From Girardinichthys multiradiatus (lineage: Eukaryota > Chordata > Actinopteri > Cyprinodontiformes > Goodeidae), in NCBI RefSeq assembly GCF_021462225.1, contig NC_061806.1, positions 4,639,734-4,703,733 on the forward strand: a stretch of 64,000 nucleotides of DNA, in the 5' to 3' direction. Made by a program: the position numbers and the translations under genes. The notes beneath the pieces were generated by a model, which was not told the origin of the DNA, did not search any database, and saw only the letters and a program-made list of their open reading frames with translations. Below are positions 1 through 13,625 of the stretch, one piece after another. Numbering within the stretch: the stretch's first letter is position 1; each line of letters opens with the position of its first letter.

Positions 1-3000
1 TGAAGTTAGTCTCTTTCAGGTGCTGCAGAGAGATCTTTATATTCTGTTTGGGTCATATCCTTTAGTCTGTTCAGTTATTTCTATTCTCTGTTACGTTTTT
101 TGAACTTTTATGTCACAATATTTGCTGCGGAACATCTGAATAAGGTCATGAACATTCGGCTACCAGTTTCGCATATCTGCCATTTTTGTTTCTCGCTGCT
201 ATTTTGTAGTCCAAGCTCTAATATGCACATGCTGAAAGAGGATAAGTGTAAATGTTCGGTTGTTAGGTGTATTAACCCACACAATTCATTACACCATCCC
301 GCAGCATCAGAACCTCTTTGAAGTGCCCGGTTAAATTTTATTTTTCATTTAAATGTTCCCATATCAGTGGGCCAATTCCTATTTCCCCCACTTCAAGGAC
401 AAGTTCCTTCAGCAACCTCCACCATTATCTAGATTGATTCACCTGAAATATCTCGTATGATTAAGGGGTCATTTCCTTTTGTCTATGGAAACGGCGGACA
501 CAGCAAAGCGGTAAGCTGCAAATAACGCTAAAATGACACCAAACTTCATTTTAGACCTGAATATATTGTGTGCTGATCTGACATCCTGGCCACTGTTTTG
601 TTACTGCTATCGCTTTGAGCTGCTTTTAGCTCCTTGAGGACATAACCGTTCTCTGTTTTGAATAGTATTATTACATAAACAGTTTTGCACTGTTTTTGCC
701 GTTTTTGTCTTGTTTCTGCGCCACTAGATAATTGTATCTCTTTTACAAACGGGTTAAAGAGGAATGCTCTTTGACCTTAAGGGGGGCGAGGTGTGAAGTG
801 TCTCAGTAGCATTTAAAGAGACCAGACCAAAACAAGTTGCACCTCAGAACAAGGGTAAAAGAGGAGCCCGTGGAGCTACAATAACAAGGAGTTCAGACCA
901 AAGCATTGCAGTTCCACTTTATATAGACCAAAACTGAATGATTTATGTGCGAAAAGGAAGGATTCAAAAACATGATATGTCCATGCAGAGGCATGTCTTT
1001 CTGTCTGGGTTTGGAGAGATACATTCTGTGGCAAGCTGTTGCAAAACTGCAGTCTAATTTATAACAAAGAGCAATCTATGGAAATACTCTGATGATGTGA
1101 TTAATTTTGGGAGCTTAAAGGTTTTACTGCACGGTCAGTATTCTGCAAATGCAAAATAGCCCATATTTGTCATGAAACTATCAATCAGTGCCAGAACTCT
1201 GCGGAGTTGAGCTGCCTGTAAGGTGATTGAACCCAGTGTGAACGCTGAGTCATGACGTGCACAGTGTCAGACATATTACAGAAATCTGAGCTTTCAGTTG
1301 GCATATCACACAGGTAATCAATGTCATTCTGACAACAAGCTGTCAGAATTATAGAGTGTGTCTTTTTCAGTGGAGCTGTGCAGACCCAAAGCTCTGTAAG
1401 ACCACCAATCATTTTATGCTCTCCTGTCTTGTTATATTACTTTGGGTTTATTCAGCATTCTGGGGATTATTTTGCTTTTAATAGGTCATATCTGAAAAGT
1501 GATCATGTATAATAACGTTCAGGATCTGAGTTTAGTTTTACAATAACCAGCAGACCTGCTGACTCATCACCCATTTTAGTGGCAGGTGTGAACACTTGTA
1601 CAAGAAGCACTCCATCTAGCAACAGATCTGCACAGCCCGTTAATGGTGCTCCACTTTTGTACTCATTCAAATGTCCGTGTTTTACCTTGAAGTTTCTATT
1701 TGGAAAAGCTCTGTTGTCTGTGACCAAGAGGCTGAAACAAGGCAGAGAATTTATCACAAGTGGGCAATGCAATTACCCTGGGAGTGGCCACGTGACAGAA
1801 ATCAATATGACACAAAGCACTAAGCCATTGACTCTCATCCATGACAAAGTGCACCTCAGAAAGGAGTGGATTATTGGACTTTTTTAGCCTCCTACTTTTT
1901 GATCTACTATTGGGTCAGGGCAAGATTATAAAAGAGCCATTGTTTTACAAAATGGGAAGAGTAATGAATGAAGTGCTGAAATCGCACCTATGGATATAGA
2001 CAAATCAGAGCAGCTACTTTTATTAGCCAATCTAGACAAAACTCATTCACGACTATAGAGAGGATGAAAGGAGCACATGGAAGAACTTTTCTCCAGTTCT
2101 CACCAGGTGCAGGCTGGAATTTCCAGTAGGGGGCCCTAGTTAACTGGGTACCAGTTCGACAACATATTTGTGCCCCCTGCAGTGCAGGCCAAATTGGAGT
2201 CTTGTGGCATCTATCAGACTTTGGATTTCTTTTAAGAGATTCAGGAAAAAGTCAGTATTAAACTACATGGCGGCCATAAAGTTGCAGGATTTATATCCAG
2301 TGTAATAACTAAAATATGGGGGGGATACAAAAAAGAAACCAGTAAAGAGGTTGGGGAATAAAAAGTGTAAACCTCAGGGGGCGTTTAGGAAAACCAACAC
2401 AGTGGCTGAATCAGTGGCATAAAGGAAGCTGAGGAGTGATAGATTTTAGCTGCTTGGCCACTCTTCCCACACAGCTCCAGTCCAAGCTTGTGAGTTTTCT
2501 GTTTTAATAGAGGGGGAAAGGGTGAAGTCAGCAAAAACAAAATGCCGCCATTAAATCATCTCTCTGGATCTGGTGTCAGAGCAGTAATAGGAAATGCACT
2601 CATCATCAGAAAGGTTACTGCTTTCCAGAACCTCCCTGCTAGCTTTTCTTTCCTTCCATCCCCCATCCTCTCCACTCCATGAATCTCTGAGCTTTTGTCT
2701 CATTCCTTAACCAAAACCTGACGATTAAACATATTCTACCAGTTTTCTTAGATCCGTTTTTACTGATTGACATTTGAGGTCCTACTGAATCTGACTCTAC
2801 TGGGTTGTAACATAATGGCACTAGATTGTATGCGGAAGATAAGAACAAAACAGCAGAGGCTACATTATCTGAAGAAGCATCACTCCTTACCAGCATTCAT
2901 GATACTGCATCTTAGTGTGGTATTCCAGCTGCAATATTTCAGACATAAAGGTCCTGTGGTGGATAGTGAAGGTTATAAAAGTACATTCATGATCTGGTTC

Positions 3001-6000
3001 AAAGCTGCTGCAGGAACATTGACCTTTTGAACTGCTACACAGCTTTCTGCCTAAAAATGGTAAACCATTGTTAGCATGATGCTCTGTATAATAATGACCC
3101 TTTTCATGTTTTATCTATATAATATTTTCCTACTGATCTATGGAGTGATCCCAGGGACTAGTCAATAACCAGGGTGATTACCTGAACCTCATAGTTTCTG
3201 TTTATATGTTTTTGGTTAGATTTGGTTCTGATTTCCTGCTGGGATTCTCCTCAACAGAAAATATGTTCTGTGACAAACTGGGTTTATATTGGCCAGCTGT
3301 TTAAAAAATGCTGTATGGATAAATTATTTTTCTATATAGTGAGTAGTTTGTCTTTTTAGCTGATTTATTAGTTGTTGTCCACACACTGTAAGATGTCCCA
3401 TGTCCAACCAATGGCAATCTCTCCTGTGTCTCATGTCCACTCACTTTCATGCACCACAAAGGAGACAATAAAGGTGTGCAGAGCAGCTGACAACCGCCAG
3501 TAATGTAACCTTTATTTATTGTTTGATATAGTTTAGGTGTGTGTGGCTGGTGTCATGGCTAGGTCTGTCTAGTAAAAAATCTCTGATCTCAACGGGACAT
3601 CATGGTTAAATAAGGAGATGAAAATGGACAAAAGCAAAAATCGAGGTAATCATCATCAGCATCTGAGGTTCTGTTGTTTATTTGAAGCAGAAGTTCATGT
3701 GTTTGCAGATGCATTTGAGACTTTACTCTGCGTAGGTTGCGAAGTAACATTTCTTTTGAGCTGCCCCCATGAAAACAAGAGGGCCACTTCCCAGGTGATA
3801 AATCACTGCTGACAGGGGGCATTACACGCACAAACGGACCGCCGATGCCGCACCTTTAGAACAATTAATTAGCTGTCTGACACTCATTTATCACTGCAGA
3901 AATAAGGTGGAAAAAAAAACGAGAGTTTATTAAAGCTCTACTTAATTTCCAAGAGCTAAGAGCCAGAAGCTGAAATACTTCATATAGACAACAGAAGCAA
4001 CATTCACATTCTGACTTCATATTACAGTACAACACAAATCAGAAATGTTCCCTCAAAGCAAAGTTGTAAACAAATGTTTGGCAAGGAAAATATAGCTGTC
4101 TCCCGGATACGTCAAAAACCAGACTTTACGAAACAAGATAAGATCCACATACAATAAGCTGCACAGGCACAGAACAGACACACAGGTCGGCCTCTTCAAT
4201 AAATACTGTACACATCATCACACTACCTAGCATTTAGATTTCTGTGAGACCACATCACTTAGTTACAAGTTGTATAATATTTACCTAATCTATGCAAATA
4301 CACTGCCATGCACTTTAGAACTGAAACATAAATGACTGGTAACAAGCCAGGATGACACTCCGCTATTATCTCCAATGTGCTGCTGTTGCTGGATTGACTC
4401 TGCAGAGGGAAAAAACCTCAGCAAACTGGACTGGTCTAACTACTCCCTAAAGCATGCAAATATGGGGCCAGAACGGCCAACAGAGTGACATGTGAGGCCA
4501 AGATGTGACACTTGTCATGAGTTCTGACAGGGCAGCGAGCAGCACTGTGGCCCAGCAGAGACATGGAGACAAAGCAGGACACATTTCTAAGGATGTGTCA
4601 GTTTAACTGTCACTTCAACATATTGAGACACTGGAAGACTGCTTCATGTTAATTCCCTCCAAACACATTCAGATTTTAGTGCTACTACTGCTAACTACAA
4701 CTAGTCTGCTTCTATAAGAGATGCTTCAGTAGAATTATTTCAGTGCTTTACTAAATGGACCAGAGACAGATTCCTTTTCTTGGTACTTCTGGTCCTCAAC
4801 ATACTTAAAAAAACATTGTAACACAAGAAGGCCTAAGATGAAGTGGTCCAATTATTCATGCTGAGTTGCTAAGGGTGACCGGCATCTGAGTTCAATTATT
4901 GGTAGTGATGAGAACTGATTAGAAGGTCAGCCAGTCAAAAAAGGCAGAACAATCTCATGTTGATCTTAGAGATGACAAGTTATTGGCTGAGGGTGAGGCA
5001 CAGAGAGGATAGAGTTGGGACGAAGAACGCAACAACCAGCTGCTAAAGAAAGGTTCAGCAACTGGAGAATATGCTGAACTAAGTTTGTGCTTCCTCACTG
5101 TAGACCAAAGCGATTGGATTGTAATCCTAAAGATCTCATGAAAAATCTCTGCTGTTGGCATTCTGAAGGTGAAAGAACAACCAAAATCCTCTGGGGTGCA
5201 GCTAGAAATAAATTAATAGACTCAGTGGGTAAATGGAGCACTATAGTAATACAATAACTTCTAAACAATAACTGACATTTTTCAGCCTTTCGCTTGTAAA
5301 GAGAATTAACTATATCAATAAAAACTCCTTTCCTTACATGAACAAATATTGTACTGAAGAATCTAACTACTGATGCACATAATAATCCACTCCGATACTG
5401 TCAGTATGTACAAGCCATTGTAGGCCCACACCTACTAAGAATGAAAAGAAATGTCAGCATTTTAGGTTCATTGTTTTAGATTCAAACAGTTCAGGTCAAA
5501 TTTTCGTTGGACAGCTGCTGGTCCAGTTTGGTTCAGACGTGGTTGTGAAGAGATGTGAAGGTGTCTGTCCTCATTCTGATTCGAGCCTCAATTTGTCTCT
5601 CTGTCTCTATACCAAGGGTCATCAGTCCCGACATTTTATGGGAGGTGAGGTGGCTGCCCCGGCTTTCACAACCTGTGCAATGCAAAGATAGAAAGAGTCA
5701 GGGCAACACACCTCACCCCCACCCCCCCGAGCAGAAACCATCAAATCTCAAAAGATGCATCAGGAGCATTCATACTGAAGGAAAACGAACAAAAAAGATC
5801 AACACAAAGATCAAATAATCATAGAGGGATTCTTCTTGCCTTCTATCTTTCAATATTTACTGTGTAAAATTATGAAAAAAGTATATATAAATAAATGGTA
5901 CAATTATAAATGGGACAACTTGGAAATATTCCATCTGCATGTAGGAACAGCTAGGACTACATACTGTAGCACATCGTAAACACAAAATCACTATGAATGA

Positions 6001-6429
6001 ATTCTTTAAATCAAGTCACTAATAACACAACATGTGCTGCAGATGTTGGACACAAACAGATTCCAGTCTGCATCCTTTTTCCTCGAGGAAACATCGGAAC
6101 TTGGCACTATTTACCACATCATTAACTACTAGTGTCCTGCATCTGTTTGTGTTGGCTGGATGGGAGACCATGAGAGGTCAGCATTATTACTATATTAATG
6201 GAAGCCCAGTGGGAACCTCAGATGTACAGTAGCGGGTCTCTAGCCTTGCACCTATAAGATACTTAGAAGACATGAAAGATTGATGCTGCAGTCATAGAAG
6301 AAAGGGTCAAAGGTTTTATGCATTAGAATCTGACAGAAAATGATCAGGAGTTTATCAGGTTCTATTTTTTATTAATCTAAGCTTTAATTTATAAAGTGAA
6401 TAGTTTTTTCAGTCATTCTGTTCCAGATG

Positions 6430-7080
6430 CTGTATTTCAGATCACTGTCCTGTTGATGACCCAGTCTGGTCAAAACTGACCTTGTCAGACAATAACCTCA
6501 CATCTGACTCTACCAAACTGTTATGTACAGGGCAATTCATGGTCAAAGACTGAAAGGTTCTCAGGTTCTGTGGCTACAAAACAAGCCCAAACCATTGCCC
6601 CTCTACCACTGTTGTCAACAGTTGATCTGAAGTGTTTGTGATGTTTAGTTTTCATTAAACATGGTGCTGTGCATTAGGGCCCAAAATCTCTACTATGGAC
6701 TCATTTGTCAGAAGAACATTGTTCCAGAGGTCACTGTGTTCATCAGGATGCAGCTTTGCCAACCTGAGCCGTGCAGCCATAGCCTTTTCAAAGCGAGGAG
6801 GCGTTCTCCTGGCAACCCTTCCAAAGAATTCACATTTGCTCTGTTTTTTTCCAAACTGCTAACTAACATTTTACCTGATGAACGTAGAGTCCAAGATGGG
6901 ACTCTTGGATCTGTTTTATAAATTATCTGAGCATAATTTGGAGGGGGAACTAACTACTCCTGGGAAGACTGGCAACAGTTATAAATGCTTTCTATATTTT
7001 TCTCACTGTAGACTCAGTGGCTTCAGATTGTTTGGAAATGGCTTTATAACCATTCAAAGATTTAATGGAAGCTAGATGAC
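6430..7080 (-). mobile_element. decayed Tc1/mariner element (transposase remnant)
   Basis: Read on the minus strand, this stretch resembles the middle and N-terminal part of a fish Tc1 transposase: a stretch equivalent to the catalytic-core approach (WTDETK-like region around 6690-6720), a RVARR-like segment around 6800 and helix-turn-helix remains beyond it. Several frameshifts and stops break it. Neither terminal inverted repeat could be defined. It is a fossil lacking any open frame of useful length. Confidence 0.65.
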
Positions 7081-7700
7081 TTTTCTTTGGTAACTGCTGA
7101 TATCTGTTCTGAGACGTAAAACCCTAGAATTAACATAGTCTACTCTTACTCTCTTTTAACGATGACTGTGGGTTTGTGCACTTACAAAACCTACAACATA
7201 TCTTCTGTCTCAGATATCAACAAAAGGAAATGTCTTTCCATTGGAAAACCTCAGAAATGATTACCCTTCATGTAGAAACTCTACCTATCTATTTCATGAG
7301 ATACAGAAATCCCTGCAACACTTCAGCTGACCTGCTTCAGGATAAAATAACACTGCCGATGTTATGTTTTAAATGTAAAATGTTTATTACATGACAGTGT
7401 GCTATGAAGGCATCTGCTGGGTTTCAAACAACTACAAAGAAGAATCCAGTTGATTAGATGCCAGACATCTGAAATCTCAGGAAAGCAGGGGAATTAATTG
7501 TGCTATTCATTCCACCTTAATCAAGTGAGCAAATGTATGTGGCAGGTCAATATAGGGGCCTGAAGAGAGGATAACCTCAGCCCCCACATTCTGCAGAGCC
7601 CGAGCGGCCAGGGTCTAATGAAGACTGAATTTTAATCATCTGGAGGATATGGCTCCTCCAGGAGACACACATACAAATATGGACCTCTGAAGGTATGCAT

Positions 7701-7731
7701 GCACACATACACACACACGCACACACACACC
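7701..7731. repeat. CA microsatellite
   Basis: About 31 bases of mostly CA dinucleotides with a few interruptions, just left of PHF14 exon 15. Confidence 0.85.
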
Positions 7732-7781
7732 CTGTGGAATAGCCCATGCTGATTATTTTAGACCCACACGCATTACCTCAC

Positions 7782-7903
7782 CTCACTAGGTTTTCATTGT
7801 CGCCTGGTCCTTTGCAAGTTGTACACTCGGTTCTTGTGTCATCAGCTTTGGGTTTCTTCTGCACTGCAGACTGGCGTTGTCTGCGTTCCCGTGGCAGTGG
7901 TTC
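7782..7903 (-). CDS. phf14: PHF14 exon 15: start of PHD4
   Basis: The exon has 122 bases (residues 784-823 plus two bases). It starts after CCATAG and ends AG before GTGAGG. It encodes EPLPRERRQRQSAVQKKPK, ADDTRTECTTCKGPGDNENL, VR. The ECTTC pair and DNENLVR are the opening of the fourth PHD finger; the rest (second CxxC, HxxC, CxxC) must come from the next exon, which I could not find between here and position 1. Using the next GT six bases on would place an in-frame TGA, so the first donor is preferred. Reading through the donor also stops at once. Confidence 0.94.
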
Positions 7904-8506
7904 CTATGGAAACACGGCTGATTAGAAATGAGAGCTGGATGGGCGCTTGTCTGAGCCTTAAAAAAATACAGCCTAAAACTGGGGAGGTGGTAAGATTTGC
8001 TGAAAGTCACAGAGGTAACCAGGGCTGGAAAGGTACAAATCCTCCACAGAAATGAAATGCTTAGCTGACTTCCCTTTTTTTACACGAATGGACCTGGTCT
8101 GTTTTCAACCACTCAAGGACATGTACAGAGTGGTTCCTCAGGGTCACCAGAGCGCACTGAACCAGTGTTGACACTAAGAATTGAGGTGCGAGTCTCAGAC
8201 TACAACAAACAACATCCTTGAATCGGGTGAAATTAAAAGTGAAGTATTAGACCAGATTTTCTGATGCACTAGGCAGAGAAACCCAGCATTCAGCATCATT
8301 CACTTAAACCCATTATTTTCACCTGAGGAAAGCAGACTTGTAGGATTAAATTAATGGGGAATTTTAATGTGCTTAGGAAAAACGATTTAGAGTCCATTTT
8401 AATGTAAGCCTGATGCAAAACCAAATGAAAAAAGAGAAAGAATAAGAAAAGGTTAAATTTAGAGAGATTTCTCAACAGTATCCTGCAGGATGAAGATGTG
8501 ACTAAC
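7904..8506 (-). other. PHF14 intron 14
   Basis: Short GT-AG intron of 603 bases. No repeat or gene recognised. Confidence 0.85.
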
Positions 8507-8569
8507 CTCAACTTTCTCTTCTCTTTCTTCAGCGATAGGAACTCTCTTTCTCTTCTGCCCCCTAGTTCT
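8507..8569 (-). CDS. phf14: PHF14 exon 14: small RTRG exon
   Basis: This micro-sized exon of 63 bases (21 codons, residues 763-783) lies between TTCACAG and GTTAGT. It encodes RTRGQKRKRVPIAEEREEK, VE, matching the RTRGRKRS-type segment that follows the PHD3 tail in the family. Both introns are phase 0, so skipping it would keep the frame and remove only the basic RTRGQKRKR patch, a possible nuclear localisation or DNA-contact element. Recognition rests on similarity to the neighbouring family sequence plus matching phases; a single exon this short is weaker evidence than the PHD exons. Confidence 0.88.
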
Positions 8570-9681
8570 CTGTGAAACACAAACATTTCACTTTAGCACC
8601 AGAAAAATTCCTGTAGGCTTCATTCAACTTGTTCAACTCAGCGTTTAGACTCTAAAACATACACATCAAAGCTGTCTTCATTAAATGTCTGAGGAATCAA
8701 CTACCAAACCAAGGAGAGAATAGAATAACAATGCATATTTACTGGTTTTGTACCATGCATATAAGTGGAAATGCAACATCACAGTTTCTTACAGTTCATA
8801 AAGTATATAGCACTTGAACCTTTCCAGGTTGTCATGTTATGAACACAAACCTCAGAAACAGAAATGATGGGACAGGAAGTTAGTTCTAATCTCACTTGAT
8901 GAAGATTACCCCCTGAGCATTTATATTTTAATGAGACAAGAACTAGATTTAGCGCTAGTGGATATGTGCCATGTTAAAACAAGTACAAAGTAAAAAATCT
9001 CTGTATTTATATAAGGGAGGTTTTCAAACCAATAAACTGCAGTAACATTTTCACCAGACAGGTCTTCAAACAAGCCTGTGGTTATTTAAACAGAAGCCTG
9101 AGTCTGTTAGCAATCTAACAGAGACCTTTCTGACTGAAAGGAAACTGTGAAACAGGACAAATAGCAAGTAGCTGGTTGTCATTTCATATATACCAAACAT
9201 ATTAAACAATACAAGACTTCTCTTCTCTAGGGGATATTGATGAAGTAGAGCCTCCTTTAAGATATGACAGATCCAACAGTACTTGGAAGGGGAGTAACAC
9301 TTGTCCCCCTAAGAAAACAATACAACTCACTTGTCAGTAGTGTCTCTTCCCAGGTTCCCCTTCAGTTGTTAGGGTAACTGTATAAGTCATTGGATAGCTG
9401 AAGTTTCCACAGCTTTTATTACTGCGGTATGTTTTACCTTCACAAACATCCGAACTGTCAGGACACATCCAGTAGCTGATGTGCTTGGTCTAGTTGATGT
9501 GGCATAACGTACTGTCAGTTGTTTGAGAAAATGATCTCTAAGTTGAAAAATCATCTTTAGAAATTTTCACAATCTTTGCAGAAAAAAACTCAGGAGTGAA
9601 AAAGAACAGAAATTTCTTGACCAACGGGTTGCCCCGGAGATGCAGTTTTCAGACAGATACAAACATCTTTTATTTGCAACA

Positions 9682-10266
9682 TACAGTACAGACCAAAGGT
9701 TTGGACACACCTCATTCAAAGAGATTTCTTTATTTTCATGACTATGAATATTGTAGCTTCACACTGAAGGCATCAAAACTATGAATTAACACATGTGGAA
9801 TTATATACTGAACAAAAAAGTGTGAAACAACTGAAAATATGTCTTATATTCTAGGTTCTTCAAAGTAGCCACCTTTTGGCTTTGATTACTGCTCCGCACA
9901 CTCTTGGCATTCTGTTGATGAGCTTCAAGAGGTAGTCGCCTAAAATGGTTTTCACTTCACAGGTGTGCCCTGTCAGGTTTAATAAGTGGGATTTCAAGCC
10001 TTATAAATGGGGTTGGGACCATCAGTTGTGTTGTGCAGGAGGTGGATACAGTACACAGCTGATAGTCCTACTGAATACACTGTTAGAATTTGTATTACGG
10101 CGAGAAAAAAGCAGCTAAGTAAAGAAAAACGAGTGGCCAGTATATAACTCCACGTGTTAATTCATAGTTTTGATGCCTTCAGTGTGAAGCTACAATATTC
10201 ATAGTCATGAAAATAAAGAAAACTCTTTGAATGAGAAGGTGTGTCCAAACTTTGGTCTGTACTGTA
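9682..10266. mobile_element. non-autonomous Tc1-like element with long inverted repeats
   Basis: The element starts TACAGTACAGACCAAAGG and ends with its reverse complement, ...TTTGGTCTGTACTGTA. The inverted repeats extend about 125 bases on each side (9682-9808 and 10140-10266) with few mismatches, and TA is present at both ends as expected for Tc1/mariner integration. About 330 bases of interior remain, including fragments that resemble the two ends of a Tc1 transposase reading frame, so it arose by internal deletion and would need transposase from elsewhere. It lies in intron 13 of PHF14. Confidence 0.85.
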
Positions 10267-11634
10267 CCTTCACACAGACCTCCCAAAAACATGAAGGTCA
10301 AATGTGCTGAGGATACACTTTTTACCAAGTATGCTTCACTAATGGAGAGACAAGAGAATCAAAGGCTTAATCTCTTCATTACAGCACAGACAGAAAGGAA
10401 GCCATGTTTTTCAGTGGTGCTGTGGAAACAAATATGCCTCCTAATTATTTTATAACAGCAGCTGAAGTTTTTCACTGAAAGGCTAATAAAAACCCGGTAA
10501 GAATCTAGAATTCATCACTGGTCTGAAGTATGCCATCTCTTCACAGAAAGCTTACTGGTGCATGAAAGGAAATACAAATCCAACATCTCTTTGGTAGCAA
10601 GCAAGCATCTGAACTGCTAGGGAAGTTTAAAAAGGGAAGAAAAATCAACAACATATTTAAACAGATTGTGAAAACAATTCCATCTGTTGCCTTTGGCTCG
10701 CCACCACTCGCCAGATGGAGGAGTTATCATTAAGAACATTAACTGCAAGAATGCTGCCAACTGGCATCTTCAGAACTCCATTACTCCTGGGTCTGCAGTG
10801 TAAAATAATGCCCAACTTTATTAAATAAATTCTACATTGAAGGCAATGTCTGGTGAGGAAATCTGACAGAGCATGAGGAGGAAAGTGTGCATTTGAGGAG
10901 CTGGATCAGCTGAAAACTCCTCAGCCACACAGCACAGCTAATCTCAGGCTCTGCTCAGGTGAGGAAATTAAAACTGCAGGCGTTTTTATGTCCCATGCAA
11001 AATCAATCTTTTAATTAAATACATCAGTGCATCTTTAACAAGCATGAGAAATTTTACCGGGGATTAGAGAAATTAACAGAGCATAGGACAGGATAGTAAC
11101 TAGACATATTAACTTGACATAATTTTCACCTGATTAATTACACATGTTCATATGGAGAAGTTTCCAGGTTCTACCACAATAGGCAGCAGTAAATTAATTA
11201 GTAGGACATTTATCTTCACTTTCAGATGGTCTGTTATTAAGGCAACAAATTGCTCCATTATAAGAAATAAATACTAATATTCTGGATATTACTTTCAGAT
11301 TAAAATCATTTAGAAGACTACTTAACAGAACGACATAATTTTTAATAAAGCCAATGACTTTTTAAAATACCAACACATTCTGGGGATGGGGTTCATTTGT
11401 CTAGCAGGTTCTTCTGCAAATGTTGGTGGAGTAAGATGTGCTGATGAGAAGTGAACTGCTGAAGCAGAACAAAAATAAAACATATCATGGAGCAAACAGG
11501 GCAGTGACATTAAATCTGGGAGAGTGACAGCTGCAGATTTCAAGATAAGCATCAAACATTTCTGCCAAATGTTCCTGGTTAGAAACCTGAAGCTGTGTTC
11601 ACTATTTATCAATTTCACTAATTATGTGACATTT

Positions 11635-11840
11635 GAAGGTAATTGGTTGCACCAGAACCTTTTGGGGGCTTCATAGCAAAGGGGGTGATTATATATGTAC
11701 ATGCCAATTATCTGGTTTTTCTTTTTCCTAATCCTGTTTTTATATATATTTATTTCATTTCCAACATGTAAATTACAGGTTGGAATGTAACATAATAGTT
11801 AAAAAGCCAAGGGGGTGAATACTTTTGCAAGGCACTGTAT
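11635..11840. mobile_element. Tc1-type terminal fragment
   Basis: The stretch ends GGGGGTGAATACTTTTGC then AAGGCACTGTA, the familiar terminus of a fish Tc1 family, and has a related GGGGGTGATTATAT segment near 11680. No matching left end was found, so it is a solo end or a strongly truncated copy. Confidence 0.55.
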
Positions 11841-12029
11841 TAAATTAACTGAAGCAGACACTGCCCACTATAAGCCATTAATAACCCCAGCTGCCACTGG
11901 ACTGTTTAAAGCCGTTTGCTAGAGGAAAATATCTGTTTTTATTAACACACAAAGGCTCCTTCCTGACAAATGAACTCCCAGACACACACACATGCATGCA
12001 GAGGCCAGGAGGAGGTCGATTAGCAAGTC

Positions 12030-12220
12030 GTGATAAATGGAAACATTGCTTTAGAGAAGTCCAATGACTTGGGTGCCCTGTTAAAAGCATTAAAAATGCA
12101 AATCAGGGCCCTTTTAGCTGCTGCCATTGCATGCCTTGCATTTGAAGATAAATGCTGCACTGAAGTGCTGTTCGTGAATGACAGTGGCTGTCTGAGAAAT
12201 CACAAGGCTGCTTAATCCCT
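12030..12220. promoter_or_regulatory. candidate conserved noncoding element
   Basis: A stretch of balanced composition with little low complexity, containing the octamer ATGCAAAT (POU-factor site, about 12095-12102) and repeated GATAA-type and TGCATTTGAA-like words. Its look resembles deeply conserved vertebrate noncoding DNA more than repeat or neutral intron. This is a judgement on appearance only; no alignment was available. Confidence 0.25.
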
Positions 12221-13625
12221 GAGAACCCCAGCAGGGTGTTAGAGCCCATATCTGAGAACCAACAGCCCCAAACTAGAGCAGAGGAACGCTCTACTGTTCA
12301 CCACACAGGCAGAGGACCGAGTGTACAGCAGAGACACTGTTCCTTCTCTTCATACCTTATTTGAAAAACGAAGTGCAGACTGAAGCTGCTTTGAGAATCA
12401 ACTGTCACCCAAAGATTCATTTTCCTGCTGAAGTCTCAGGAATGAATGTGCCACGCTCTGACAGTAACAAACAAAAGCACACATCACAACCCCCAGACTC
12501 CAAGCTGTCTGATATCAATCTAAACTGTTGTTCAAGAGAGCAGAGAGGCAGCTCTGTATTACAGGATAAGAGCATGGTCAGTCCAGATAAGCAGGATCCA
12601 GTGAGGAGCACAGAGATGCTTCTATTCCTGCTCATAGCTCACATAGGAAAAAAGCCCTTCCGACATGGACTGTCCTCCATTTATCTGACACTCAGTGAAC
12701 ACATCATGTCTGAATGCTTTCTCTGGTGCAGGGATGTGGAGATTAACCTATTAATTTAGATGTATGATATTGCGTGAATGGGTAGAGCAGCACCATTTAG
12801 ATGTGGATTCTGAGTGAAATCCAGAAGCATCGGCTCTGAACTGTTTCCACGGGTACGAACAGATCTGTTCAGATCTAACAGACAAGGTGGTGGTCCAACT
12901 CCTGGCATCTACTTCAGGTCCCGGCAGTCTCGGGCCTCCATTGGCTGATGCAGTCAATGCACAGAACAACATTTAGAGAACATGTTTAGATGTGACCACA
13001 TCTAGAAAAAAATTCTATTTAAAATATATTAGCCTACATTTCATATATCAACGTCTTCAATTACTGCATGTGCCATGTCGACTCCTCTGGATAAAAGTAC
13101 TTGTAAGCAGATATCTATTCATACATCTGCCACATAAACATCAGGCTGTTCATTAAGAATCAATGCTTTGAATTAAATTAACATTTTTACATGACAAAAG
13201 CAGCATATTATATAAGTGGGCCATGTAAACCATCTGGTTCTGTTCCTGTTGTTGAGTATAATTATTATTCTCAGTAATGAATCCTAGTGTCTGGGAAGGG
13301 AACTGTAGCTGTAGTTTTTCAGGCCTCATCAGTCCACCACATATTAATTCACCCTGATCATCTGGATTAACTATTATGCCTGAAGACACCCCATTGACAT
13401 GTGGAATAAATACAGTGCAGACCAGTGTGCAGTAGTATATGAACTATTCAGATTTACCACATGATGTGTTCATTATTTCTTGACTATGTTTGGATATTTT
13501 TCTAATTTTCCCCACAGCTAAACTATCTGCTGTAAATGGAACAGGGAAGGCAGTTTTTTTGACTCAGCAGTTAATCTGCAGGAATAATTATACTAGATCT
13601 TTATGTGATTTTCTTAAAATAATGT

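Larger units (their letters stand above)
1..7781 (-). other. intron downstream of PHF14 exon 15 (incomplete)
   Basis: The stretch after the exon 15 donor contains no block that I can read as the remaining PHD4 exon: I looked on the minus strand for Cys-Asp-Glu-Cys, Cys-Tyr-His-Phe-Gly-Cys and Trp-Ile-Cys-Gln-Glu-Cys codings and found none. It holds a decayed Tc1 element at 6430-7080 and a CA tract at 7701-7731. The sequence at 7480-7620 is less AT-rich than its surroundings and looks unique. Other open frames (up to 102 codons) have no recognisable similarity. Between 1 and 6430 I see nothing else I can name. Confidence 0.7.

Noticed and set aside
7772..7781. Alternative donor (GTAATG) six bases downstream of the exon 15 donor
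   Set aside because: It would add an in-frame TGA directly after Val-Arg in the middle of PHD4; the upstream GTGAGG keeps the domain.
12361..12759. 132-codon plus-strand frame in intron 13
   Set aside because: No recognisable motif, no splice-consistent partner, and composition like the surrounding intron.
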